IMG/VR virus record: IMGVR_UViG_3300037222_000046
Span: 1 to 34,256 of that record
Origin: a virus
Reading direction: 5' to 3' (one strand)
Length of the DNA stretch: 34,256 nucleotides
Below are positions 1 through 6,550 of the stretch, one piece after another. Positions within the stretch are counted from its first letter, which is position 1; each line of letters opens with the position of its first letter. A program made the translations under genes and the position numbers. A model generated the notes under the pieces. The model searched no databases. It was not told the origin of the DNA and was given only the letters and a program-made list of their open reading frames with translations.

Positions 1-690
1 AAGATAACAGGCACCCTCTACATCAGCGCGGACGCGAAGCTCCCGGTGCTGACGAGCGTGGGCGGCTCCCTCTACATCAGCGCGGACGCGAAGCTCCCGG
101 TGCTGACGAGCGTGGGCGGCTCCCTCCACATCAGCGCGGACGCGAAGCTCCCGGTGCTGACGAGCGTGGGCGGCTCCCTCGACATCAGAGCGGACGGCAA
201 ACTGTTCGCCCCTAACGCAAAGAAAGAAGATTCAACCGCCACATCTAAATGCCGCGCTATGCTTCTCTCATCTTTCGCGGCGGCTGGATTCTCGTTCGCT
301 GACGGAGTGCTGGCGCGGGTAGTCTCCACTCGCGGCCCGGTGTCTCGCGTCATCATCTGCGGCAAGACCGAAGTGTCATACCTCGTCACGGACGGAGAGT
401 CGTACTCTCACGGCAAGACGTTGGCTGAGGCGCGGGACGGACTCCTGTTCAAGATCGGCAAGCGTGATCCTTCGGAGTTCAAGGCGTGGACGATGGATAA
501 AGTCGTGACGAAGCGTGACGCCATCCGGGCTTACCGTGTCATTACCGGAGCGTGTGAAGGCGGCGTCCGTTCTTGGCTGGAATCGCGGCAGACTCCCGAC
601 TCTCTGACGGTGAAGGAAATAATCGGTCTGACGGTCGGGGCCTACGGCGCGGATACGTTTAAGGGATTCTTTGCGGCGGTGGCGAAATGA
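1..690 (+). CDS. 18-residue-repeat protein with conserved phage C-terminal domain (3' part; 5' part at 34042-34256)
   Basis: The frame is open from base 1, so this is the continuation of the gene that begins at 34042 and runs off the right end. The N-terminal part here is a tandem array of 18-residue units (LYISADAKLPVLTSVGGS and variants H/D at position 2), which resemble leucine-rich or beta-solenoid repeats seen in many phage and bacterial proteins. After about base 200 a non-repetitive domain of about 160 residues follows, with the segments HGKTLAEARDGLLFKI, YRVITGACEGGVRSWLE and TVKEIIGLTVGAYG. I recognise these as a recurring phage-associated C-terminal domain of unknown function. The stop codon overlaps the next ATG (ATGA). 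An internal ATG at 46 is not the true start. A role in binding or recognition is only inferred from the repeat type. Confidence 0.85.
   Translation, partial: KITGTLYISADAKLPVLTSVGGSLYISADAKLPVLTSVGGSLHISADAKLPVLTSVGGSLDIRADGKLFAPNAKKEDSTATSKCRAMLLSSFAAAGFSFADGVLARVVSTRGPVSRVIICGKTEVSYLVTDGESYSHGKTLAEARDGLLFKIGKRDPSEFKAWTMDKVVTKRDAIRAYRVITGACEGGVRSWLESRQTPDSLTVKEIIGLTVGAYGADTFKGFFAAVAK
16..196 (+). repeat. 54-bp coding tandem repeat array (left end)
   Basis: Three full 54-bp units at 16-69, 70-123 and 124-177, then a partial unit to about 196. Units 1 and 2 are identical. Unit 3 has a His codon in place of Tyr, and unit 4 begins with Asp-Ile-Arg. The array is in frame and belongs to the gene split across the window ends. 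Confidence 0.95.
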
Positions 691-884
691 TACCTCACGA
701 AATCACAAAGACGCGGGAAGAACGGACCGAAGAACTGGCGCGGGTCAAGGCGCATTTATCGGCCATGGATGACAAGTACGACAAGGCTCTGGTAGAGATT
801 TCCATGCTCACCGAGAAACTGTCTGACTCCAAGCAGTTTTGCGAGACATTGAAATCCCGCATCAGGAACTTGGAGGGGCGATGA
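687..884 (+). CDS. small coiled-coil protein
   Basis: A 65-residue, highly charged protein with no recognised family. Almost the whole length is predicted helix: Leu, Met and Ile recur at heptad-like spacing through ELARVKAHLSAMDDKYDKAL and EISMLTEKLSDSKQF, which suggests a coiled coil. It has no signal peptide or membrane segment. The ATG overlaps the stop of the repeat gene (ATGA) and its own stop overlaps the next ATG, so it is translationally coupled in an early operon. The function is unknown. Codon use matches its neighbours. Confidence 0.7.
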   Translation: MIPHEITKTREERTEELARVKAHLSAMDDKYDKALVEISMLTEKLSDSKQFCETLKSRIRNLEGR

Positions 885-1270
885 TTTACACTTTCTGTTG
901 CGAAGGCGCATTAGTGGAGCATGAGCTAGAGGCGAAGCTGGACATTTGGCGCGGCGATCCTGGCGACCGCTGGACGCCCCCCTCTGGACCCGAAATCGAG
1001 ATTGACACCGTGAAAGTAGACAAGCCCTGCGACGACGGGAGTCGCCCATACTACTACAGGTGCCTCATCTATATGCTCCGCAGACGGAAGGACGGCAAGA
1101 TGATTAAACGGTTATTGCCCGCCCAGGTTGCGGACGAAGTGGACGATTACCTCCACGAAAATCGGGAGGACGATATCCTAGAGCAAGCCTCCGAGGACTA
1201 CGAGGATGACAAGGCTTGCGCGATGGAAGATGAGCGCGAACACGCCAGAGAGTGCCGGGAGGATCGCTAG
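881..1270 (+). CDS. hypothetical protein with acidic C-terminus
   Basis: A 129-residue protein read from the ATG at 881, which overlaps the upstream stop (ATGA) and is preceded by GGAGGGG. The frame extends upstream, but the longer start would lie inside the previous gene. The N-terminal half contains aromatic and Cys residues (YTFCCEGALVEHE, then PYYYRCLIYMLRR). The last 45 residues are strongly acidic and helical (repeated Glu/Asp with Arg). I recognise no domain. Acidic tails of this sort are common in small phage proteins that bind host or DNA-processing proteins, but that is conjecture. Confidence 0.65.
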   Translation: MIYTFCCEGALVEHELEAKLDIWRGDPGDRWTPPSGPEIEIDTVKVDKPCDDGSRPYYYRCLIYMLRRRKDGKMIKRLLPAQVADEVDDYLHENREDDILEQASEDYEDDKACAMEDEREHARECREDR

Positions 1271-1378
1271 ATGGAACACGAAGCCGCCGCTGACATAGCC
1301 GAAGATTGTCTCCTCGACGCCTCCAAGGATTGCCGGGACTGCTCTAACGCCCGACTGATCGCTAGGCAGGCGCGATGA
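1271..1378 (+). CDS. very small hypothetical protein (35 aa)
   Basis: ATG at 1271 follows the preceding stop directly and the frame ends in an ATGA overlap with the next start. It encodes 35 residues with four cysteines (C13, C21 and C24 among them), so a small metal- or disulfide-stabilised fold is possible. It has no clear Shine-Dalgarno of its own, and translational coupling would be needed. It is included because it fills the operon without a gap. It could also be a translated spacer. Confidence 0.4.
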   Translation: MEHEAAADIAEDCLLDASKDCRDCSNARLIARQAR

Positions 1379-1491
1379 TAAAAGCTCAGGACGAATCCAG
1401 GGCCATCAAGGATCAGAGGATCGCGTTTTTAGAGGCACAAGTCGCCGCGTTGAAGGAAGAAATCGCCGCGCATGTGAGAGGTTTAGCGTGA
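1375..1491 (+). CDS. very small coiled-coil protein (38 aa)
   Basis: ATG at 1375 overlaps the upstream TGA, and the TGA at 1489-1491 overlaps the GTG of the next gene (GTGA). The peptide is helical throughout, with Ile/Leu/Val heptad spacing (IAFLEAQVAALKEEIAA), which is typical of a short coiled coil. Similar Rz- or Gp-like leader helices are common in phages, but no function can be assigned. The overlaps on both sides support its being translated. Confidence 0.5.
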   Translation: MIKAQDESRAIKDQRIAFLEAQVAALKEEIAAHVRGLA

Positions 1492-1859
1492 GCTTAGAAA
1501 TAAAAGACCTGAAGCCAGGTGACAAGGTTATTGGATCGTTCCAATGGTCTATCGGGCGAGACGATGTGCGCCAACTTGGGGTCGTTAAATCAGTTGGTAA
1601 GATTTCCGTAACTTGCGTCTTTGCGAATGATACTCCATATCGATTCGACAAAAATGGACGAGGGACAGGACAATCCTATCACGCACCCAGGATTGAGCCC
1701 GCTACCGACGCGCTAATTGAAGAAGTCCGCGAGGAAAACAGACGCCGACGAATCCATAAAACGCTCATAGACATAAAGTGGGGATTATTTAGCGCGGAGC
1801 AGAGAGATATGGCCTATGACGCCTTGCACCAGGTCGGCATCATTCAGAGGAAGCCATGA
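1488..1859 (+). CDS. hypothetical protein, beta-barrel-like N-terminus
   Basis: A 123-residue protein with a GTG start that overlaps the upstream stop. The first 70 residues (DLKPGDKVIGSFQW, then LGVVKSVGKISVTCVF) have the strand pattern of a small SH3/KOW-like barrel. The rest is a basic helical region (EEVREENRRRRIHKTL) ending in a small alpha domain. It has no catalytic motif. The stop overlaps the next ATG (ATGA). Its position just upstream of the recombination genes fits an accessory nucleic-acid-binding role, but that is inference. Confidence 0.65.
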   Translation: MSLEIKDLKPGDKVIGSFQWSIGRDDVRQLGVVKSVGKISVTCVFANDTPYRFDKNGRGTGQSYHAPRIEPATDALIEEVREENRRRRIHKTLIDIKWGLFSAEQRDMAYDALHQVGIIQRKP

Positions 1860-2050
1860 CCACGGCCCGAACCAAGATACTCCAACGCCTTGCGCTGGCC
1901 GACTTGCCTTTACCGCTACATCAGCTTGATTTAGACGGGGTAAGTCAGGCGGCGGCGAGTGCCAGACTGAGAGAGCTAAAAAAAGAGGGGCTTGTCGTAT
2001 CGGTCCCGGTCAAAGGAAAGAAGTTCACGGCCTGGATGCTCACGCCGTAG
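1856..2050 (+). CDS. small winged-helix DNA-binding protein
   Basis: A 64-residue protein. The segment SQAAASARLRELKKEGLV is a typical recognition helix, followed by a beta-wing (VSVPVKGKKFTAWML), as in winged helix-turn-helix regulators and phage replication or transposition accessory proteins. It starts in an ATGA overlap with the previous gene and lies 48 bp before the exonuclease gene. It is one of only two plausible sequence-specific DNA-binding regulators in the window, the other being the ribbon-helix-helix protein at 8293. Its targets are unknown. Confidence 0.6.
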   Translation: MTTARTKILQRLALADLPLPLHQLDLDGVSQAAASARLRELKKEGLVVSVPVKGKKFTAWMLTP

Positions 2051-2098
2051 AGTGATTACCGATGGGAACAGCAGTTCATGAAGGTCTGAGGGGGAATA

Positions 2099-3022
2099 AT
2101 GGCGATTTCAGAAATTAAGGCGAAGGAACGGACTGGCTACCTGGGCGGCTCCGACATTGCCGCTGTCTTGGGCTTGTCGCGCTGGCGCACTCCGCTTCAA
2201 CTGTGGGGAGAGAAAACGGGGAACATCATTCCAGAGGACATTTCCGGCAAGCTCCATGTTCGCTTGGGGAATAAGTTGGAACAGACGGTTTGTGACCTGT
2301 TCCAAGAGGAAACGGGAAAGAAGGTTGCGCGGGTCAATGATACCTTGATTCATCCGGTCCATTCATTCTTGCGCGGGAACATAGATCGTCGAATCGTCGG
2401 GGAGAAAGCCGTCCTAGAGGCCAAGACGACGAGCGCATGGAACGCGAAGCAATGGGAAGGCGAGGAAATCCCCCAGGAGTATTTGATTCAGACGTATTTC
2501 TACATGGAGTTGATGGGCGCGGATCGCGGCTACGTCGCTTGCCTAATCGGGAATCAGGACTTCCGCGTCAAGGTCTTAGAGCGCGATGACGTTCTCCAAA
2601 AGCAGATGATCGAGAAGGCGGTAGACTTCTGGACGCGCTACATCGTCCCGAAGGTCATGCCGTCTTTCATTACGTCGAAGGACGCCGACACTTTGTATAA
2701 TTTGTTTCCCCTCGGAGAAGAAGGCGAACCCATCGAGCTAGGCGACGAGGCAAACGCGCTTATCGAATCCATCCAGGCCGCGAAAGAGGACGCCAAGGCC
2801 ATCGAGACGCTGAAAGACAAGCAAGAGAATGAGTTGCGCGTCTTGCTCAAGGAACACGCCGAAGGCTTCACTGATAAGTTCAAGGTTACATGGAAGAACC
2901 AAAAGACTCGCCGCATGGACCTCCCGAAAATGCGTATCGAGGTTCCCGAGATTTGCGCCAAGTACGCCGAAACGACGGAGAGCCGAGTCCTCCGAATCGC
3001 CCCCTTAAAAAAAACGAAGTAA
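2099..3022 (+). CDS. YqaJ-type phage recombination exonuclease
   Basis: A 307-residue protein of the YqaJ/lambda-exonuclease family (PD-(D/E)xK fold). It degrades one strand of linear duplex DNA to leave 3' overhangs for the annealing protein. Visible motifs are the N-terminal YqaJ signature LGGSDIAAVLGLSRWRTPLQ (residues 15-34), GNKLE near 57-61, the catalytic block GNIDRR with D96, and LEAKT with E107 and K109, then QEYLIQTYFYMELMG (126-140) with the conserved Gln. The C-terminal 90 residues are helical and coiled-coil-like. GAGGGGG lies just before the ATG. The gene immediately precedes recT, the standard pairing of these two activities. Confidence 0.93.
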   Translation: MAISEIKAKERTGYLGGSDIAAVLGLSRWRTPLQLWGEKTGNIIPEDISGKLHVRLGNKLEQTVCDLFQEETGKKVARVNDTLIHPVHSFLRGNIDRRIVGEKAVLEAKTTSAWNAKQWEGEEIPQEYLIQTYFYMELMGADRGYVACLIGNQDFRVKVLERDDVLQKQMIEKAVDFWTRYIVPKVMPSFITSKDADTLYNLFPLGEEGEPIELGDEANALIESIQAAKEDAKAIETLKDKQENELRVLLKEHAEGFTDKFKVTWKNQKTRRMDLPKMRIEVPEICAKYAETTESRVLRIAPLKKTK

Positions 3023-3031
3023 GGAGCCACC

Positions 3032-4090
3032 ATGTCTACCGCTGATTCCGTAAAGAACGCACTCGCAAAGCCGTCCGCGACCCCGACGCCGCTTCAAGAC
3101 TTGATCCAGTCCAGCGTCAAGGAGTTGGGCCGCGCCCTCCCGGCGCACTTGTCACCTGACCGTCTTGTCAGGATCGCGCTCACGAACATTCGGCTTAATC
3201 CAGGGCTGGCGAACTGTTCCCCGGCGTCTTTCCTGGGGGCTCTGTTCACGCTGGCGCAACTTGGACTTGAACCTGTCGCGGGGCGGGCCTACTTGCTCCC
3301 GTTCAAGAACAGCAAGAAGATGCCCAATGGTCAATGGGTTACGTCCCTTGAAGTCCAAGCCATCGTCGGATATAAGGGGCTTGTGGACCTGTTCTACCGA
3401 CATGAGAAGGCCGTCATGCTGACTTGGGGCGTCGTCAAGGAAGGCGATGACTTCGACTACCGCAAGGGAACGGGGCAGTTCCTTCACCACAAGCCGGGGC
3501 AGAAGCGCGGGGCCGTCCTGGGATATTGGGTCGCGGCCAAGCTGGCGAACGGTGGGGAGCCGTTCGAGTATATGAGCGCGGATGACTGTATGGCGCATGG
3601 ACGCTCACACTCGAAAACCTGGGACAAGACGAAGGGAGAATTTAACCCGTCGTCGCCGTGGTCCAAGGAACCGGAGGCAATGTGCCTCAAGACGGTTCTG
3701 ATTCAGTTGGCGAAGCTATTGCCTCTCTCCATGGAGCTACAGACGGCGATTGCGAACGACGAAACTTCCCGCGACTTCCGCAACGGCCTGGGGAGTGCCT
3801 TGGACATCCCTCCTACGACGAACTGGGAGGAACCGAAGCCGGGAGATATCATTGACGGGGAAGTCGAAGAAAACGCCGGGGCCGAGACGTTGCCTGACTC
3901 CACGGAAACGGAACGCTTCATCAACGCCAAGCAGCGCGGACTTGTCCACGGTAAGTTCAAGGCGACGGGCCAGCCCGAGACGGTCTTGCGCGACTACCTG
4001 ACGGACTCTTTCGGCAAGGAAAGCACCTCCGCGATTCCCGCCGACAAGATGGATCAGGTCTTAAAGTGGATCGAAGGACTCAAGGCTTAA
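3032..4090 (+). CDS. recT: RecT-family single-strand annealing protein
   Basis: A 352-residue RecT family protein that coats single-stranded DNA and anneals complementary strands, working with the exonuclease encoded 9 bp upstream. The conserved core is clear: SPDRLVRIALTNIRLNPGLA (41-60), SFLGALFTLAQLGLEP (66-81), RAYLLPF, then AIVGYKGLVDLFYRH and GVVKEGDDFDY. The C-terminal 90 residues are acidic and less conserved, and probably form the partner-interaction region. AAGGAG precedes the ATG. The length is slightly above the family norm (about 270-330) because of the tail. Confidence 0.95.
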   Translation: MSTADSVKNALAKPSATPTPLQDLIQSSVKELGRALPAHLSPDRLVRIALTNIRLNPGLANCSPASFLGALFTLAQLGLEPVAGRAYLLPFKNSKKMPNGQWVTSLEVQAIVGYKGLVDLFYRHEKAVMLTWGVVKEGDDFDYRKGTGQFLHHKPGQKRGAVLGYWVAAKLANGGEPFEYMSADDCMAHGRSHSKTWDKTKGEFNPSSPWSKEPEAMCLKTVLIQLAKLLPLSMELQTAIANDETSRDFRNGLGSALDIPPTTNWEEPKPGDIIDGEVEENAGAETLPDSTETERFINAKQRGLVHGKFKATGQPETVLRDYLTDSFGKESTSAIPADKMDQVLKWIEGLKA

Positions 4091-4134
4091 AGATTATGAA
4101 CGAGGGGCGCGGCTCGACAACGCGCAGGAAACAT

Positions 4135-4254
4135 ATGAACGAAGTCGGTAGAGCCTTCGAGGAAGCCGTGAACAGCAGCCATCGCGGGACGCGCATTGCG
4201 TTCTGGGTCGTCATGGCGTCCGTCTCGTATTTTTTCATCCGTCTATTTTTTTGA
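4135..4254 (+). CDS. small single-pass membrane protein (39 aa)
   Basis: I chose the ATG at 4135 because AGGAA lies at a suitable distance upstream. In-frame ATGs at 4096 and 4066 (the latter inside recT) would add 13 or 23 basic residues. The C-terminal half is a hydrophobic helix, AFWVVMASVSYFFIRLFF, that would span a membrane, with the N-terminus soluble and charged. Its last codons run into a T-rich stretch. Small membrane peptides after phage early operons are often host-takeover or superinfection-exclusion proteins, but nothing here identifies the function. Confidence 0.5.
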   Translation: MNEVGRAFEEAVNSSHRGTRIAFWVVMASVSYFFIRLFF

Positions 4255-4297
4255 CTTTCGAGTGTTGTTTGGTATCGCTGAGCTATTATCTTTTTTG

Positions 4298-4327
4298 TTG
4301 ACAAGTTGTGAACGAGTGTTGTAAAAT
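4298..4327 (+). promoter_or_regulatory. strong sigma70-type promoter, module A
   Basis: The -35 box TTGACA is at 4298-4303, followed by an 18-bp spacer and the -10 box TAAAAT at 4322-4327. The region is AT-rich against a GC-rich genome. Predicted transcription starts at 4334-4335, on an ATG that directly precedes a 12-bp inverted repeat. It reads toward the tRNA-like element and the gene at 4522. Confidence 0.8.
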
Positions 4328-4334
4328 TAAACCA

Positions 4335-4419
4335 ATGCACACCGCTAGAATGAAATCGTTATCGACGCTCAGGCAAAAACATCTAGCGGTGTGCTGCCTG
4401 GGCGTCCCTTTTTTGTTTT
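4335..4419 (+). ncRNA. structured RNA module A (12-bp stem with conserved tail)
   Basis: Immediately after the predicted +1, CACACCGCTAGA (4338-4349) pairs perfectly with TCTAGCGGTGTG (4382-4393), enclosing a 32-nt loop; G4337-C4394 extends the stem to 13 bp. Downstream come TGGGCGTC (4399-4406), a T6 run (4409-4414) and TTGTTTT (4413-4419). The same arrangement, with unrelated stem sequence but the same tail, occurs at 33563-33652. It could be a short RNA ending at the T run, or a leader that modifies transcription elongation. The T run is 15 nt after the stem, so a simple intrinsic terminator fits poorly. Confidence 0.6.
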
Positions 4420-4421
4420 CA

Positions 4422-4506
4422 TCGGACCTTGGTGAAATAATGGCCATCACACTCCGGGCCCATAAACCAGAGGGAGAGTTCCGGTTCAAGTCCGGGGGTC
4501 CGACCA
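4422..4506 (+). tRNA. atypical tRNA-like element, possibly anticodon CAU
   Basis: TCGGACC (4422-4428) pairs with GGTCCGA (4497-4503), directly followed by CCA (4504-4506). A good T arm is present: stem TCCGG/CCGGG around loop TTCAAGT (4485-4491). A D-like stem GGTG/CATC (4431-4434, 4445-4448) encloses a loop containing GG. The anticodon region CCCATAA (4459-4465) matches the tRNA-Met loop except C for U at position 33, but its stem has C.A and G.A mismatches and the connecting segments are too long. If the acceptor is 7 bp there is no separate discriminator base. It is therefore a degenerate or unusual tRNA, or a tRNA mimic. Confidence 0.5.
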
Positions 4507-4521
4507 ATTCAGGAGAACTCA

Positions 4522-5103
4522 ATGACCACTAAGACCGCCGCGAATCTCGACACTCTGATTACCGCCGATTGGTTGCGCGGACATTCTGCCTGTAACGACG
4601 GGTACAAATGGGCCTGCGGAGTGATCGTTGACGGAATGACGCTTGACGAGTTCCTCCCGGAGTTTGAACGCGCCGATTGGATGCTATGGATTTTGAAACG
4701 TGCGGCGACACTGGACAAGATTACTTATGTCCGAATCGCCATTAAGTGCGCGGAGTCTGTCATTGATATTTACGAGAAGAAGAACCCGAAAGATGAGCGT
4801 CCGAGGAAAGCGATTGAAGCGGCGATTGCATACGTCAAAGACCCGAGCGAGAAGAACCGTAAAGCCGCCGCCTACGCCTACGCCGACGCCGACGCCGCCG
4901 CCTACGCCTACGCCGACGCCGCCGCCGACGCCGCCGCCTACGCCGCCGACGCCGCCGCCGCCGCCTACGCCGCCGCCTACGCCGCCGCCGACGCCTACGC
5001 CGCCGCCTACGCCGCCGCCGACGCCTACGCCGCCGACGCCGCCGCCAAAAAAATGATTCACAAAAAACTGTGCGCGATGATTTTGAAGGAATTAGGACTT
5101 TAA
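4522..5103 (+). CDS. putative Imm5-like protein with Ala/Tyr/Asp repeat tail
   Basis: A 193-residue protein. The N-terminal 110 residues carry motifs common to a family often annotated as putative immunity protein: SACNDGYKWA near 22-31, then IAIKCAESVIDIYEKKNP and RPRKAIEAAIAYVKDPSEKN. From about residue 114 to 175 the protein is only Ala, Tyr and Asp, before a short basic helical end (KKMIHKKLCAMILKELGL). AGGAG lies 8 nt before the ATG. Family members frequently carry such alanine-rich helical repeats. The gene follows promoter module A and the tRNA-like element and may be co-transcribed with them. The family assignment is from memory of motifs; the function is unproven. Confidence 0.75.
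   Translation: MTTKTAANLDTLITADWLRGHSACNDGYKWACGVIVDGMTLDEFLPEFERADWMLWILKRAATLDKITYVRIAIKCAESVIDIYEKKNPKDERPRKAIEAAIAYVKDPSEKNRKAAAYAYADADAAAYAYADAAADAAAYAADAAAAAYAAAYAAADAYAAAYAAADAYAADAAAKKMIHKKLCAMILKELGL
4861..5046 (+). repeat. low-complexity GCC/TAC/GAC codon array
   Basis: About 62 consecutive codons that are almost exclusively GCC (Ala) interspersed with TAC (Tyr) or GAC (Asp). A 30-bp unit is tandemly duplicated at roughly 4969-5028. The uniform codon choice indicates nucleotide-level expansion (slippage or recombination) rather than protein-level selection alone. Confidence 0.9.
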
Positions 5104-5396
5104 CTCAATTCGATGCCGCTTTAGTCAGAGAGCAGCGGCCCCAAGTCGTAAGAAGAACTGACACCGTTCCTAACGGTCGAAAGCTAGGTCCGTGCTGATC
5201 GGAATAAATCTACAAGAGTTGTTTCCGGCCCAAAGTAAACAAGGGTACCTGATCTGGAAACGTGCGGCTCTCTTTAGTGGACGATGACAGGCTGGAATAG
5301 ACAGCTAACGTAGAATCAGCGGCTAGATTGGTTGCGAACGGTAAAGCCTAACGGCTATCGTCCAATCAAAATGCCGCTTATTTGTTGGGAGGATGA
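5104..5396 (+). ncRNA. 293-bp non-coding stretch with many potential stems
   Basis: No convincing ORF on either strand. Several perfect pairings are visible: GCCGCT/AGCGGC (5115-5120, 5134-5139), the compact hairpin ACCGTT-CCT-AACGGT (5163-5177), GTTTCC/GGAAAC (5221-5226, 5256-5261), AGCC/GGCT (5345-5356), and two alternatives that share CC at 5362-5363: GGACGAT/ATCGTCC (5279-5285, 5357-5363) or GATTGG/CCAATC (5326-5331, 5362-5367). TGCCGCTT is directly repeated near both ends (5114-5121 and 5372-5379). This looks like a folded RNA or leader of the gene at 5397. No known class was recognised. Confidence 0.5.
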
Positions 5397-5837
5397 ATGG
5401 AACAAGTTAAGACTGTTTTTGATGATTTGATAGGAAAAAGGATTGACGCGGTCCTGATGGACGACGAGAAGTTTAAGCTGTCTTTTAAGATCGGAGATGT
5501 TTTCGTTGATTACTATGCCGCTGGGGATTGTTGCTCATCCTCATGGTTCCAGAATTTCTCCGGTATCGAGGCATTGCTTGGTCAGGTTGTAAATGAAGTC
5601 CGAGAGATTGAATCCGAAACGCTTGATGACGGCGACAAGCGGAAGGGTGCGGAAACCGACTGTGAACAGGTATACGGATTTGTGTTCACTACCAATCGCG
5701 GACGAGCTGACCTCGATATGCGGAATGATTCCAACGGATACTACGGCGGTAGTGTGGAGCGGGTTGGGGAAAGAAGCTGGCGCATACAGGCTAAGGATTG
5801 GGTTCGTGGAGAAGTCGAAGTTAAGGAAGATTTTTAA
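5397..5837 (+). CDS. DUF7448-like hypothetical phage protein
   Basis: A 146-residue protein. The combination of an N-terminal 'LIGKRIDAVLMDDEKFKLSF' strand-rich start, AGDCCSSSWF (residues 42-51) with paired cysteines, and a late DMRNDSNGYYGG motif matches a family I associate with the DUF7448 label, whose function is unknown. It starts at the ATG at 5397, four bases after GGGAGG; an ATG at 5393 gives only a five-codon frame. It follows the structured stretch at 5104-5396, which would form its 5' leader. It is followed without a gap by the GTG of the next gene. Confidence 0.7.
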   Translation: MEQVKTVFDDLIGKRIDAVLMDDEKFKLSFKIGDVFVDYYAAGDCCSSSWFQNFSGIEALLGQVVNEVREIESETLDDGDKRKGAETDCEQVYGFVFTTNRGRADLDMRNDSNGYYGGSVERVGERSWRIQAKDWVRGEVEVKEDF

Positions 5838-6293
5838 GTGAGCGAATCCCTCCACCTAAAGGACTGTCCGGTATGCGCCAGCCGAATCTCTATCACGTTC
5901 GACAAGATAGACGAGACTGTGACTTTGAGGCCCGAGAACTTGCCGCCCCTTGCGCGAGATATGTCAGAAGTCGTAACGGCTTACAAGCGCATTAAAGGAC
6001 TTGGGGCAGCGTGGACGAAAAGCCACGGAGCGCGGGGAATGATTTCCGCGGGGGAGTTGCTTACTGCGGTCGGGGTTCACGGAGGCCAACTAGACCGCGC
6101 TATAGCCCTGCTAGGCTGGCTGAAAGACTCAGGGAAGGAGTTTGACCTATCGACGGCTCCGACGCATTACAAGGCTTTCCAAGCGCATTTGGAGGCCGTC
6201 ACGGTGAAGATGAAAGGCCGCTGTAACGTGTGCGGAGAATCGTACACGAAAGGATTTATGGACGATGCGGATAATTGCGGGCGTCACTCGTGA
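5838..6293 (+). CDS. zinc-binding-like hypothetical protein
   Basis: A 151-residue protein starting at a GTG directly after the upstream TAA. It has an N-terminal CPVC pair (C10, C13) and a C-terminal CNVC pair (C129, C132) with C147 and H150, so two separate or one assembled zinc site is likely. The middle is helical (MSEVVTAYKRIKGLGAAW, then LDRAIALLGWLKDSGKEF). It has no catalytic motif. The gene ends shortly before a second structured non-coding region. Confidence 0.65.
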   Translation: MSESLHLKDCPVCASRISITFDKIDETVTLRPENLPPLARDMSEVVTAYKRIKGLGAAWTKSHGARGMISAGELLTAVGVHGGQLDRAIALLGWLKDSGKEFDLSTAPTHYKAFQAHLEAVTVKMKGRCNVCGESYTKGFMDDADNCGRHS

Positions 6294-6550
6294 ATTTCTC
6301 ATCGCCTAAAGCGACAGGGAATAACCTAACCCGCCTTCCCTTCATCAGGATCGGGTGTGCCGGGCCGACGGCAAGAAGCGGGGACGCTTCATCGGCCAAT
6401 TTTGAGCGACAGGGGGAGTAAATCTAGCGGACAGTTCACCTTCGGGGAACCAGCCCAAAGGAATGACGCCAGTTTAAACCTTCATCGGGCTGGCGTGAAC
6501 CCCGTCCGGGGGGAACCTTGGGGACAAGGACCGGACAGATTTGGAGGACT
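6294..6550 (+). promoter_or_regulatory. 257-bp structured leader upstream of DNA methyltransferase
   Basis: A non-coding stretch with strong potential stems. GGCCGA/TCGGCC (6363-6368, 6392-6397) encloses GAAGCG-GGGA-CGCTTC (6375-6390), which has a GNRA-type tetraloop. TGCCG/CGGCA (6358-6362, 6369-6373) competes with it. Further on, CCAGCCC/GGGCTGG (6450-6456, 6487-6493) and ACGCCAG/CTGGCGT (6466-6472, 6490-6496) are both perfect 7-bp stems but mutually exclusive. GTTCAC/GTGAAC (6434-6439, 6495-6500) can close the first. The layout resembles a riboswitch or attenuator controlling the methyltransferase at 6551. No known class was identified. Confidence 0.5.

Noticed and set aside
1-196. Possible CRISPR array or insertion-sequence end from regular repeats
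   Set aside because: Units are adjacent with no spacers, keep the reading frame and encode an 18-residue protein repeat.
4308-4532. A frame covering promoter module A, the hairpin and the tRNA-like element
   Set aside because: It spans the -10 box and a T run and has no Shine-Dalgarno; the RNA features explain the sequence better. A leaderless start at 4335 cannot be excluded but the peptide looks random.
4684-5061. A Gly/Val-only protein on the minus strand and a Pro/Thr-only protein in another plus frame
   Set aside because: Both are shadows of the GCC/TAC/GAC codon array of the gene at 4522.
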